In this document: positions 26,992 to 36,834 of the stretch, one piece after another
Position numbering within the stretch: the stretch's first letter is position 1
Layout of the letters: the number at the start of each line of letters is the position of its first letter
DNA from: DASSBG01 sp035699085
Lineage (GTDB): Bacteria > Pseudomonadota > Gammaproteobacteria > Xanthomonadales > Rhodanobacteraceae
Direction of reading: 5' to 3'
NCBI GenBank assembly: GCA_035699085.1
Contig: DASSBG010000028.1
Span: 192,618-256,617 of the forward strand
DNA length: 64,000 nucleotides
Notes under the pieces: generated by a model
What the model was told of the DNA's origin: nothing
Database searches by the model: none
What the model saw: the letters and a program-made list of their open reading frames with translations, nothing else
Position numbers and translations under genes: made by a program

Positions 26992-28028
26992 CGACCACCT
27001 CCCAGTTGGTACCTGGCGACTGCCGCATTCTGTTCGCGCAGGGTGGCCGAGAACTGGTGGGTGCCGTCGCCACGGGCGACGAAGTAGAGCGCGTCGCCCT
27101 CGGCCGGGTGCAGCACGGCGTGGATCGCCGCGCGGCCTGGCAGCGCGATCGGCGTCGGCGGCAGGCCGGGCCGGGTGTAGGTGTTGTAGGGCGTGTCGGT
27201 GGTGAGATCCTTGCGCCGGATGTTGCCGTGGTACGCGCTGCCCATGCCGTAGATCACCGTCGGGTCGGTTTGCAGCAGCATGCCACGCCTGAGCCGGCGT
27301 TCGAAAACACCCGCGATCCGCGGCCGCTCGTCGGGCTGCGCCGTCTCCTTCTCGACGATCGAGGCCAGGATGAGCGCCTGGTAGGGCGTGTCCAGCGGCA
27401 GGTTTTCCTCGCGCTGTGCCCACTCGGCCTTCAGCACCTCGCGCATGGCCTTGTACGCGCGGCGCAGCATGTCGAGGTCGGAGTCGCCACGCACGAAGTC
27501 GTAGGTCTCGGGCAGCAACCAGCCTTCGGGGTTGCCGACCGCGGGATCAATCTTCTTCATCACCGCGGTATCGTCCAGCGTGCCGCTGGCGTGACGCAGC
27601 AGCGGCTCGGCGCGCAGCATGGCCAGCGCCTGGTGGAATGTGCGGCCTTCGACGATGGTCACGTGGTGCTGCACGACCTCGCCGGATGCCATCATCGTCA
27701 GCAGCTGCGGCGGAGTGGTGCCCGGCACCAACGCGTACTCGCCGGCGTGCAGGCGGTCGGTCACGCCCATGCGCCAGGCCAATGCCCGCCAGTACAGCGG
27801 CGGTGCCGCGCTGAGCTTGCGCGCACGCAGCTCGGCGACGATCTGCTTGAATGCCGTGCCATGGGGAATGACAAGGCTGCCCCTGTCGCGGATCGCCAGC
27901 GGTGCCCGGGTGAAGCGTGAGTAGTCGTACCAGGCACTGCCGGCGGCCGCCAGCACGGCAAACACCACCAGGCCGAGAAGTATGCGCAGGATGGCGCCGC
28001 CGGCGGCGCCTCGCGGCGGCGTGGCCAT
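26988..28028 (-). CDS. mltG: Endolytic murein transglycosylase MltG
   Basis: A 346-residue inner-membrane protein. One N-terminal membrane anchor (about 13-31) precedes a LysM-like subdomain and the YceG catalytic domain, with the active glutamate in ILASIVEKETAQPDE. Family signatures include GWLLPETYDF, LQTDPTVIYG and TPYNTYTRPGLPPTPI. It cuts nascent peptidoglycan strands and sets glycan length. It overlaps fabF by one base and tmk by four. The pabC gene that often separates fabF from mltG is missing. Confidence 0.93.
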   Translation of the reverse strand: MATPPRGAAGGAILRILLGLVVFAVLAAAGSAWYDYSRFTRAPLAIRDRGSLVIPHGTAFKQIVAELRARKLSAAPPLYWRALAWRMGVTDRLHAGEYALVPGTTPPQLLTMMASGEVVQHHVTIVEGRTFHQALAMLRAEPLLRHASGTLDDTAVMKKIDPAVGNPEGWLLPETYDFVRGDSDLDMLRRAYKAMREVLKAEWAQREENLPLDTPYQALILASIVEKETAQPDERPRIAGVFERRLRRGMLLQTDPTVIYGMGSAYHGNIRRKDLTTDTPYNTYTRPGLPPTPIALPGRAAIHAVLHPAEGDALYFVARGDGTHQFSATLREQNAAVARYQLGGGR

Positions 28029-29266
28029 CAGGCGCGAGTGAAGATCAGGCTGCCGTTGGTGCCGCCGAAACCGAACGAGTTGGATACCGCCACGTCGATC
28101 CTCGCGTCACGCGCGGTGTTCGCAACGAAATCAAGGTCGCAGCCTTCGCCGGGGTTGTCCAGGTTGATGGTCGGCGGAACGATGCCGTCGCGAATGGCGA
28201 GGATCGAGAAGATCGCCTCGACGCCGCCCGCCGCCCCGAGCAGATGACCGGTCATCGACTTGGTCGAGCTCATCATCAACTTGTACGCATGGTCGCCGAA
28301 CACCCGCTTGGCGGCCTGCACCTCGGCAAGGTCGCCCTGCGGCGTGGAGGTGCCGTGGGCATTGACGTACTGCACCTCGGTCGGGTTGATGGCGGCGTCC
28401 TTCAGCGCATGCTGCATGCAGCGGCCGGCACCCTCGCCGCCCTCGCTGGGCGCGGTCATGTGGTAGGCGTCGCCGCTCATGCCGAAGCCCACCAGTTCCG
28501 CGTAGATGTTCGCGCCGCGGGCCTTGGCGTGCTCGTACTCCTCGAGCATCAGGATGCCGGCGCCGTCGGCCAGGACGAAGCCGTCGCGCTCGGCGTCCCA
28601 TGGCCGGCTGGCGCGCTGCGGCTCGTCGTTGCGGGTGGACATGGCCTTGGCCGAGCAGAAGCCGCCCACCGCGGTACCGGTGGTGGCGAACTCGGCGCCG
28701 CCGGCCAGCATCGCGTCGGCCTCGCCGTACTGGATCATGCGCATCGCCAGGCCGATGTTGTGGGTGGCGGTGGTGCAGGCGGTGACGCAGGCGATGTTGG
28801 GGCCCTTCAGGCCGAGCATGATCGACAGCTGGCCGGACGCCATGTTGATGATCGAGCTGGGTACGAAGAACGGCGAAATCTTGCGCACGCCGCGCTCGTG
28901 GTAGTCGATGCTGGTCCGTTCGATGGTATGCAGGCCGCCGATGCCGGCGCCGACGGCGACGCCGATGCGGTCGGCGTTGTCCTCGGTGACCTCGTAACCC
29001 GAATCGGCGAACGCCTGCTTGCCGGCGGCGACGCCGTAGTGGATGAACGGGTCCATTTTCTTGATGTCCTTCGGAGCGATGTACTCCGCAGGATCAAAGC
29101 CTCGCACCTCGCCGGAGATGCGGGTCGGGAAGGTGCTGGCGTCGAAATGCGTGATTTCGCCGATGCCGCTCTTGCCGGCGGTGATGCTGGCCCAGGCGGT
29201 GGCCACATCATTGCCGACCGGGCTCACCATGCCGAGGCCCGTCACTACCACGCGTCGCTTGCTCAT
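28028..29266 (-). CDS. fabF: 3-oxoacyl-ACP synthase II
   Basis: A 412-residue condensing enzyme. The active cysteine is in ACVTACTTATHN and the two catalytic histidines are in NAHGTSTPQGD and TGHLLGAAGG; the C-terminus SFGFGGTNGSLIF is typical. It elongates acyl-ACP, including the temperature-sensitive unsaturated step. The start ATG follows a 97-bp gap from acpP. Gene order acpP-fabF-mltG is as in other gammaproteobacteria apart from the missing pabC. Confidence 0.96.
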   Translation of the reverse strand: MSKRRVVVTGLGMVSPVGNDVATAWASITAGKSGIGEITHFDASTFPTRISGEVRGFDPAEYIAPKDIKKMDPFIHYGVAAGKQAFADSGYEVTEDNADRIGVAVGAGIGGLHTIERTSIDYHERGVRKISPFFVPSSIINMASGQLSIMLGLKGPNIACVTACTTATHNIGLAMRMIQYGEADAMLAGGAEFATTGTAVGGFCSAKAMSTRNDEPQRASRPWDAERDGFVLADGAGILMLEEYEHAKARGANIYAELVGFGMSGDAYHMTAPSEGGEGAGRCMQHALKDAAINPTEVQYVNAHGTSTPQGDLAEVQAAKRVFGDHAYKLMMSSTKSMTGHLLGAAGGVEAIFSILAIRDGIVPPTINLDNPGEGCDLDFVANTARDARIDVAVSNSFGFGGTNGSLIFTRA

Positions 29267-29363
29267 AGCTCGTCCATCCCGGCAGGTGCGGCTGGCGCCT
29301 GCTCAAAACACAAGCTGCGCCCAAGCGGCGCAGCCTGCTACCCTCGTGAACAGCGCCAACCGC

Positions 29364-29603
29364 TCAGGCTTCGACGTGAGCCTTGACGTAATCAACCGCC
29401 TGCTGGACCGTGGTGATCTTCTCGGCGTCCTCATCGGGAATCTCGCACTCGAATTCCTCTTCCAGCGCCATCACCAGTTCGACGGTGTCGAGCGAATCGG
29501 CACCCAGGTCATCGACAAACGATGCATTGGGGGTCACCTCGTCCTCTTTGACGCCAAGCTGCTCGACCACGATCTTCTTGACGCGTTCTTCAATACTGCT
29601 CAT
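29364..29603 (-). CDS. acpP: Acyl carrier protein
   Basis: A 79-residue acidic protein with the phosphopantetheine site GADSLDTVE (S37). It carries growing acyl chains for FabH, FabF and FabG. The ATG at 29603 is preceded by a strong GGGAGG ribosome-binding site and by its own promoter (29642-29670), suited to the high level of this protein. A large hairpin separates it from fabG, so its expression may be partly uncoupled from the upstream genes. Confidence 0.97.
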   Translation of the reverse strand: MSSIEERVKKIVVEQLGVKEDEVTPNASFVDDLGADSLDTVELVMALEEEFECEIPDEDAEKITTVQQAVDYVKAHVEA

Positions 29604-29641
29604 CTGCAGGAAACCTCCCAAGGGGAACTGAAAGCCGCCGC

Positions 29642-29670
29642 ATTGTAGTGGACTTGGTGTCTGCTCGCTA
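29642..29670 (-). promoter_or_regulatory. Putative acpP promoter
   Basis: On the minus strand TAGCGA (-35, weak) and TACAAT (-10, 5 of 6 matches) are separated by 17 bp. Transcription would begin near 29635, about 32 nt before the acpP ATG, leaving room for the GGGAGG ribosome-binding site. An internal promoter before acpP is also known in Escherichia coli. Confidence 0.5.
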
Positions 29671-29731
29671 CATGCGGCACGGGTGTTCTGGCGGCCACGC
29701 CAATGCTGGCGGAATGCGCTTCAGACCGTCT

Positions 29732-29769
29732 GGCTTGCGTCTGATCACTGCAATGATCATGCGCAAGCC
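29732..29769. repeat. Hairpin between fabG and acpP
   Basis: GGCTTGCG (29732-29739) pairs exactly with CGCAAGCC (29762-29769). Inside it TGATCA (29742-29747) pairs with TGATCA (29754-29759) around CTGCAA. It begins 9 nt after the fabG stop. There is no T-run, so it could be a processing or attenuation hairpin. Alternatively, the inner 18-bp palindrome could be a regulator site. Confidence 0.6.
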
Positions 29770-29777
29770 ATTGAAAA

Positions 29778-30521
29778 TCAAGCCATGTACATGCCGCCGT
29801 TGACATGCAGTGTCTCGCCGGTCACGTAAGCCGCCGCCGGCGAAGCGAGGAAGCCGACAACCTGCGCGACATCGGCCACATCGCCAAAGCGCGCCAGCGC
29901 TATCTGTTCCAGCATGGCCTGTTTCTGTGCCTCGGGCAAGGCGCGCGTCATGTCGGTGTCGATGAAGCCGGGGGCGACGCAATTGACCGTGATGCCGCGC
30001 GAACCGACTTCGCGCGCCAGCGACTTCGAGAAGGCGACCACGCCGGCCTTGGCCGCCGCGTAATTGGCTTGCCCCGGGTTGCCCAGCGCACCGATCACCG
30101 AGGTGATGTTGATGATGCGGCCCGTGCGTGCCTTCATCATGCCGCGCAACACCGCCTTGCTGGTGCGGAAGATGGCGCTGAGGTTGGTGTCGATCACGGC
30201 ATTCCAGTCGTCGTCCTTCATGCGCAGCAGCAACTGGTCGCGGGCGATGCCGGCATTGTTGACCAGGATCGTGACGGTGCCGAGTTCGGCCTCGATGGCG
30301 GCGACGGCCGCAATCACCGCCTCCCCATCGGTAACGTCGAGCACGCGGCCACCGCCGCCCTGCGGGCGCAGGCGCTGGTCGATGGCCTGGGCGCCGGCCT
30401 CGCTGGTGGCCGTGCCGACCACCCGGGCGCCGAGCCAGGCGAGGTGGTCGGCAATGGCCGCGCCGATGCCGCGGCTGGCCCCGGTGACAAGGGCAACCCG
30501 AGAGTCGAGCGGTGCACTCAT
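29778..30521 (-). CDS. fabG: 3-oxoacyl-ACP reductase
   Basis: A 247-residue SDR. The cofactor loop is TGASRGIG (about 16-23), followed by NNAGIARDQLLLRMKDDDW, the serine of NITSVIG and the catalytic YAAAK. It reduces 3-oxoacyl-ACP with NADPH. The ATG at 30521 overlaps the fabD stop (ATGA). The C-terminus TGETLHVNGGMYM is standard for FabG. Confidence 0.95.
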   Translation of the reverse strand: MSAPLDSRVALVTGASRGIGAAIADHLAWLGARVVGTATSEAGAQAIDQRLRPQGGGGRVLDVTDGEAVIAAVAAIEAELGTVTILVNNAGIARDQLLLRMKDDDWNAVIDTNLSAIFRTSKAVLRGMMKARTGRIINITSVIGALGNPGQANYAAAKAGVVAFSKSLAREVGSRGITVNCVAPGFIDTDMTRALPEAQKQAMLEQIALARFGDVADVAQVVGFLASPAAAYVTGETLHVNGGMYMA

Positions 30522-31516
30522 GGCGTTGATCCGGAAGCCGGGGAAGAGATTGCGCCGCTGTCCGCGGCCCATGCGGCCAGCGCCGCGTCCAGCGCCTCGG
30601 GGGTGCCGAGTGCGCGGGCGTCGATGCCGCGGTCGATGCGCCGCAGCAAGCCCGTCAGCACCTTGCCGGGGCCGCACTCGGCCATTCGTGTGGTGCCGGC
30701 GCGTGCCATGGCGCGGATGCTGTCGGTCCAGCGTACCGGCATGTACAGCTGGCGCGCCAGCGCGGCGCGGATGTAGGGCACGCCGCTGTGCGCCTCGGCG
30801 TCTGCGTTCTGGAAAACCGGGATCTCCGGCGCGCGCCAGGCCAGGCCATCCATACGCTCGGCCAGCTGGGTCGCTGCGTCGCGCATCAGCGCGCAATGCG
30901 AGGGCACCGAGACCTCCAGCTTCACCACCTTGCGCACGCCGCGATCCGCCAGTGCCGCCAGCGCGCGATCAACCGCTGCGGCCTGGCCGGCAATGACCAA
31001 CTGGCCGGGCGCGTTGTAGTTTGCCGGCGCCACCACCTCGCCCCCGGCGACCTCCTCGCAGACCGCCGCTATCTCCTCGTCGTCGGCGCCGATCACCGCA
31101 GCCATCGCGCCGGCACCGGCCGGCACCGCCGCCTGCATCAGCCGGCCGCGCTCGGCCACCAGGCCCGCTGCATCGGCCAGCGGCAGCGCGCCGGCGCAGA
31201 CCAGCGCCGCGTATTCGCCAAGGCTGTGTCCAGCCATGCAGGCCGGCTTGGCTCCGCCCAGCTTGCACCAGACGCGCCATACGCCGACATCGGCCGCCAA
31301 CAAGGCCGGCTGCGTGTTTTCGGTACGGTTGAGGGCCTCCGCCGGGCCGTCGCTGGCCAGCGCCCACAAATCGACCCCGGCGCCCGCCGAGGCTTCGGCG
31401 AAGGTCTGCTCGATTTCCGGGTGCATGGCGGCCAGCTCGGACAGCATGCCGACCGACTGCGAGCCCTGGCCGGGAAACAGGAAGGCAAGGTGATTTGGCT
31501 GTTGCATGGCATCCAT
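30518..31516 (-). CDS. fabD: Malonyl-CoA:ACP transacylase
   Basis: A 332-residue acyltransferase with FPGQGSQSVGM at the N-terminus, the nucleophile serine in AGHSLGEYAAL (near residue 98), and the histidine in VPSHCALM. It loads malonyl units onto ACP. Starts at 31516 and 31507 are both possible. A C-terminal tail of about 20 residues (after AWAADSGAISS) exceeds the family's usual length. It lies between fabH and fabG as in most gammaproteobacteria. Confidence 0.95.
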   Translation of the reverse strand: MDAMQQPNHLAFLFPGQGSQSVGMLSELAAMHPEIEQTFAEASAGAGVDLWALASDGPAEALNRTENTQPALLAADVGVWRVWCKLGGAKPACMAGHSLGEYAALVCAGALPLADAAGLVAERGRLMQAAVPAGAGAMAAVIGADDEEIAAVCEEVAGGEVVAPANYNAPGQLVIAGQAAAVDRALAALADRGVRKVVKLEVSVPSHCALMRDAATQLAERMDGLAWRAPEIPVFQNADAEAHSGVPYIRAALARQLYMPVRWTDSIRAMARAGTTRMAECGPGKVLTGLLRRIDRGIDARALGTPEALDAALAAWAADSGAISSPASGSTP

Positions 31517-31598
31517 GGTGTCTGTTGCCGACGCGCGATCGCTGTTGCGGCCCTGGCGGCACCGGCCGGACGCGCGCCGCCCCGGCGGTACCCGGCAC

Positions 31599-32585
31599 TC
31601 AGTAACGCAGCAGCGCCGAGGCCCAGGTGAAGCCGCCGCCGAAAGCCTCCAGCAGCAAGGTCTGCCCGCGTTCGATCCGGCCGGAGCGCACCGCCTCGTC
31701 CAGCGCCAGCGGCACCGAGCCCGAGGAGGTGTTGCCGTGGCGGTCGATCGTCACGATCACCCTGTCCATTGGCAGCTGCAGGCGCTTGGCCGTGCCCTCG
31801 ATGATGCGCAGGTTGGCCTGGTGCGGGATCAGCCAGTCGACCTGCGATTTGTCGTAGCCGACGCTCTCCAGCGTCTCGTCGACCAGCCGCTCCAGCGTTT
31901 TTACCGCCACCTTGAACACCTCGCGCCCGGTCATCTGCACGCGCACGCCATGATCCGGCTCGTCGGTGAAACCGGCCGAGACGCCGACGGGGTTGAACAG
32001 CAGGTGCTTGAAGCCGCCGTCGGCATGCAGCTGCGTGGTGAGGATCCCGGGTTCCTCGCTGGCTTCCAGGACCACCGCGCCGGCGCCGTCGCCGAACAGG
32101 ACACAGGTCGAACGGTCGCTCCAGTCGACCATGCGGCTCAGCGTTTCGGCCCCGACCACCAGCGCCTTTTTCGCCTTGCCGGCACGGATGAAGCTGTCGG
32201 CCGTGCCCATGGCGTACATGAAGCCGGAACAGGCGGCGTTGACGTCGAAGGCGGCGCAGCCGTTGGCCCCCAGCCGATGCTGCAGCAGGCAGGCCGTGGC
32301 GGGAAAGATGATGTCGGGCGTGGTGGTGCCGAGCACCAGCAGGTCGATCTCGCCGGCCTCGACGCCGGCAGCCTCCAGCGCGCGCGTGGCGGCGTGGAAT
32401 GCGAGGTCGCCGGTGGTCTCGCCCTCGGCGGCGCGGCGGCGCTCGGCGATGCCGGTGCGCGTGCGGATCCACTCGTCGCTGGTGTCTACCAGCTCGGCCA
32501 GTTCCTCGTTGGTGACCACCCGCTCGGGCAGGTAGCTACCGGTGCCGATGATGCGTGCGTAGTTCAGGACCGTCCCCTTTCGCAA
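31599..32585 (-). CDS. fabH: 3-oxoacyl-ACP synthase III
   Basis: A 328-residue thiolase-fold enzyme with the catalytic triad Cys in VNAACSGFMY, His in LIPHQANLRI and Asn in GNTSSGSVPLAL. It starts fatty acid synthesis by condensing acetyl-CoA with malonyl-ACP. The start is uncertain. The frame opens with TTG at 32585 (MRKGTVLNYARIIG), but AAAGGGGA inside that extension suggests initiation a few codons later, just before NYARIIG. PlsX, which usually precedes fabH, is absent. Confidence 0.94.
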   Translation of the reverse strand: MRKGTVLNYARIIGTGSYLPERVVTNEELAELVDTSDEWIRTRTGIAERRRAAEGETTGDLAFHAATRALEAAGVEAGEIDLLVLGTTTPDIIFPATACLLQHRLGANGCAAFDVNAACSGFMYAMGTADSFIRAGKAKKALVVGAETLSRMVDWSDRSTCVLFGDGAGAVVLEASEEPGILTTQLHADGGFKHLLFNPVGVSAGFTDEPDHGVRVQMTGREVFKVAVKTLERLVDETLESVGYDKSQVDWLIPHQANLRIIEGTAKRLQLPMDRVIVTIDRHGNTSSGSVPLALDEAVRSGRIERGQTLLLEAFGGGFTWASALLRY

Positions 32586-32715
32586 GGCCTGCCGGCGGCG
32601 TCGGGCGCCGTGGCCGCAGTGCGTGAAAGACTAGCAGAGGGCCAAGCCGCCGCGGCACAAACGAGAAGCGGCGCTGGCAGCGCCGCTTGCTGGTCCTGGC
32701 GCCCGGCGAGGAGGC

Positions 32716-32907
32716 TCAGTCTTCGTCGACCGCAGACGCGGTATCGACCACCTTGCGACCACGGTAGTAGCCGTCGGCGGTGATGTGGTGGCGGCGATGA
32801 ACCTCGCCACTGGTCGGATCGGTGGCCAGTTGCACCGGCTTGAGGGCGTCGTGCCCACGGCGCATGCCGCGGGTGGATCGGGTTCGGCGGCTTTTCTGTA
32901 CGGCCAT
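32716..32907 (-). CDS. rpmF: 50S ribosomal protein L32
   Basis: A 63-residue basic protein beginning MAVQKSRRTRSTRGMRR, the standard L32 start, with DPTSGEVHRRHHITADGYYRGRKV following. The usual zinc cysteines are absent, as in many gammaproteobacterial L32 proteins. It lies 25 nt after yceD, the nearly universal arrangement. Confidence 0.96.
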   Translation of the reverse strand: MAVQKSRRTRSTRGMRRGHDALKPVQLATDPTSGEVHRRHHITADGYYRGRKVVDTASAVDED

Positions 32908-32932
32908 GACACGTTCTCCGGAAATTAATGAC

Positions 32933-33442
32933 TCAGTGGTGTTTCAGCTTGCCAAGCACGGCAAACGGGTTGTCTTCAGGTCGCGCAGCCGCGGCCTCAT
33001 CCTCGCCGCCGGCCTGCTCCGGCAGGCTGCTGCCCGGTTTCACCGGCACCAGCGGCAGCGCCAGCAGCAACTCGTCCTCGATCACCGCCGCCGGCCGCAG
33101 CGGCTCCGGCCCCAGCAGCAGCGGCTCGTAGCCCTCCGGCAAGGCGGCCTCCTCGGCCTCGCTCTCGATCAGTCCGAGACGCGTCTCGACCTCGACCGGC
33201 AACACGAACTCATCCATGGTGCGCTGGCACGTCAGGGTCAGCGGCGCCTGCGCATGGACATCGACATAGCCGCGGCCGAATTCGTCGCGGTCGAACTGCA
33301 GGGCGTAGGCGACCTCGCCGTCGGTGCGCGCCAGGTCCGCGGCCAGCCGCGGCAGCGCCGCCAACGGCAGCGTACCTTCGAATGAACGCCGTGCCGTCAC
33401 CATCCGCCACGCGTCCACGGTTTCTGGCAGATGCGCAGGCAT
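32933..33442 (-). CDS. yceD: YceD/DUF177 family protein
   Basis: A 169-residue acidic protein of the DUF177 family, recognised by position before rpmF and by LTCQRTMDEFVLPVEVETRLGLIES and the C-terminal EDNPFAVLGKLK. The family is implicated in 23S rRNA synthesis or large-subunit assembly. This copy lacks the extra cysteine of some homologues. It heads the long yceD-to-pilZ operon and diverges from the unknown gene at 33548. Confidence 0.88.
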   Translation of the reverse strand: MPAHLPETVDAWRMVTARRSFEGTLPLAALPRLAADLARTDGEVAYALQFDRDEFGRGYVDVHAQAPLTLTCQRTMDEFVLPVEVETRLGLIESEAEEAALPEGYEPLLLGPEPLRPAAVIEDELLLALPLVPVKPGSSLPEQAGGEDEAAAARPEDNPFAVLGKLKHH

Positions 33443-33547
33443 AGCCGCAAAATTCTAGCGGCGCGACCGTGGAAAGTCAAACGCGCCACGGGTTTACCAC
33501 GTTGCCGCCATGCGCGACACTGGCGCTCCTGTCGCCCCTACCTTCGC

Positions 33548-34015
33548 ATGTTCAAGACCATCATTCCCTGGGCCGGGCTGGCGTTGGCCATCGTGCTGGT
33601 CCTGCTTGCCGCCTTCGCCGGCGTACGCCAGTGGCGCTGGCACCGCCGCGAGCGGATGCTGCGCGCACTGGTCGACGGCGCCGACCAGCTCGAGGGCGAC
33701 ATCCGCGAGTGCCGTACACGGCTGCAACAGGCCCACGCGGCGGTCAGCGTGTCGCCGCAGGTACCGGCCGCCGGCGGTGCCGACGCGCGGGTGGCGGTGG
33801 ATGATGCGCTGCGGGATCTGCTGGCGCACCGCCTGTGGATACGCGACCACGCCGAGGACGCGAGCCAGCAGCAACTGGCGGCCGCGGTCGAAGCGCTGTC
33901 GCAGGCGCGCCAGCAGATCGACGGCCAGCTCAGCGACCTCGGCGACGCCCAGCGCGAGCTGGCACAAGTCCTGGTTGAGCGGGACTCGGAACTCGGACCG
34001 CGCGACGAGGGGTAA
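33548..34015 (+). CDS. Membrane-anchored coiled-coil protein, unknown
   Basis: I do not recognise this 155-residue protein. The first 30 residues form one transmembrane helix (MFKTIIPWAGLALAIVLVLL) followed by a basic stretch (RQWRWHRRERM). Most of the remainder is predicted helix with a glutamine/alanine-rich coiled coil (ASQQQLAAAVEALSQARQQ). It points away from yceD, where many relatives carry maf. It is followed by repeat DNA, so it is probably monocistronic. Codon use is like its neighbours. Confidence 0.6.
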   Translation: MFKTIIPWAGLALAIVLVLLAAFAGVRQWRWHRRERMLRALVDGADQLEGDIRECRTRLQQAHAAVSVSPQVPAAGGADARVAVDDALRDLLAHRLWIRDHAEDASQQQLAAAVEALSQARQQIDGQLSDLGDAQRELAQVLVERDSELGPRDEG

Positions 34016-34236
34016 GCGGTGGGCGGTGGGCGGTTGGCGGAGGAGCCTGCACAGCGATCCGATTCCGCGCCGTTGTTCCGGAGGCCGGGGACGCTGCCGA
34101 CCGCGTGGGTTGTTGGGGTGCGCTTCGCTCACCGCCAGCCAGGATGCGTCCGTTTCAACGCAATCCCCTGCTTTCCCGGGTCCCGGGTGCCGGGTCCCGA
34201 CTTCCGATTCCCTGCTCCCTGCTCCCTGCTGTCGCG
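34016..34236. repeat. GGGTCCC and CCCTGCT short-repeat stretch
   Basis: The 221-bp gap between two convergent genes contains GGGCGGT repeats at 34021-34035. TTGGGGTGCGCTTCGCTCACC (34111-34131) is a short hairpin of a kind common in this lineage. Next come GGGTCCCGGGTGCC units (34176-34200) and a triple CCCTGCT (about 34206-34230). Only the right-hand half of the inverted-array layout seen at 14 and 42 kb is present. No gene is visible. Confidence 0.55.
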
Positions 34237-35887
34237 TCAGCGCTTCTGCGCCGCCCAGGCGTGGAGCCAGACGACGCAGGTGTCGCCATCGACGGGGCCG
34301 GGTGCGGCGCGCAGGCGGGCGCGGTAGAAGGCGAAGCGGCGGGCGCCGCCGGCAAACTCCAGGCGCTGCAGCGGTTCGATCGAGTCGAAGCGGCTGCAGA
34401 TCGAGCGCAGCCACGGGATCCGCCGGTCCTGGCGCATTTCGGTCTCGGCCACCACCAGCAGCACCGTGTCGCCGGCATGCGCCTGGCGCAGCGCCGTCTC
34501 ATCCAGCCGCCATTGCGCCAGTTGCGGCGCACGGCCGTGCTTGGTGTTGGCAGGCGAATCCAGGCTGTAGACGCGGCGCGCTCCGCGCAGTGCGAAGTCC
34601 AGCTCGGCCGCCAGGCGGAAGTTGTCGGCGACCAGCAGGTCGCCGGACTGCGGCGGTTGCGCCAGCAGCTGCCGCGCGAGGGCACCGACGCGGCCCCATG
34701 GGGCAAAGGCCTTCGGATAAGCCTTGGTGCCGGCCAGCAGACTGGCGCGGGCCGGCGTGCTGGCCAAGGCGAGATAGGCCAGTACCGCGGCCTGGCCGGC
34801 GGCCGCCAGGGCGAAAGCGGCTGCCAGCGCGATTCGGATCGCCAGCCGGGCGGACCGCCGCTGCCACCATTCCGCCGCCAGCAGCGGCACCACGACGAGC
34901 AGCGGCAGATAGCCGGGCAAGGGCCAGTGCAGGCGGAAATGGGTGTCGTCGGCAAACAGGCCGAACAAGAAGTAGCCGAGCATGAAGGTCATCGCGCTGC
35001 TGGCGATCAGGTCCCAAGGCGCTCCGCGGCGCGCCCGCGCCGTGGCGTGGCAGAGCGCCCAGACCAGCAGCACATAGAGCAGCGGCGTGCAGACCAGCGC
35101 CTGCTCCAGCGGCTGCACCAACGCGTCGGCGTGAAAGCGCCACGGGTTGCGCTGCACCGCCTGGAAGTCCAGCCCGGCCCAGCCGTGGCCGAGGTTGTAG
35201 ATCAGCAGCGGCAGCATGCCGGCGACTGCCAGCGCCAGCGCGAGGTACAGGCCGGGCCGGCGCCAGGCATCGCGACCGCGCGGGGTCGCCACGCAGAAAG
35301 CCAATCCGGCCAGCATCAGCATCGCGGCGCGGTAGTGCGTCATCCACGCCAGCGCCAGGGCCACGCCGAGCAGCAGCCAGTCGCGCCAGCGGTCGCGCGC
35401 CAGCGCCGCGTCCAGCGCCAGCAGCGCCAGCACCGCGGCCACCGTCAGCATCACGTCGGGCAGCGCAAGCACGCCGAGGCTGCCGGCGAGCGGCAGGGCC
35501 AGCGCCAGCAGCCCCGCCTGCCAGGCACGTCGCGCATCGACGTGGCGGCGAGCGAAGGCCACGACCAGCCACGGCAAGCCCGCACCCAGCAGCAGGAACG
35601 GCCAACGCACGCCCAGCACCGAATCGCCGCCCACAGCCTGGCCGGCGCGGACCAGCCACGCTGTCATGCCGGGCAAGTCGCTGTAGCCAAACGCGAGGTG
35701 TCGGCTCTCCTGCCAATAGAAGGCTTCATCGCCAAACAGGGGCACACGTGCGGCGAGCCACAGCTTGATCCCCTGCAGGATGATGAACGCGGTCACAAAG
35801 CCCCATCTCCAGGCGCTTGCACGCGACGCTACACTGGCCCCATCGGCCAGGGCGCGGCCGTCTTCTCCAGCAGGATGAATTCCCGTC

Positions 35888-35889
<2 letters not shown>
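34237..35889 (-). CDS. ArnT/PMT-like membrane glycosyltransferase
   Basis: A 550-residue GT-C type glycosyltransferase (dolichyl-phosphate-mannose mannosyltransferase/ArnT superfamily) with about 11 membrane helices and a periplasmic C-terminal domain. The first loop FGDEAFYWQESRHLAFGYSDLPGM carries the acidic catalytic motif of the family. Such enzymes move a sugar from a polyprenyl carrier to lipid A or another envelope acceptor. The ATG at 35889 overlaps the start of moxR on the other strand. A GTG near 35797, preceded by GGAG, would avoid this. No arn or gtr partners are adjacent. Confidence 0.78.
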
Positions 35890-36823
<934 letters not shown>

Positions 36824-36834
36824 GGGCGCACCGC

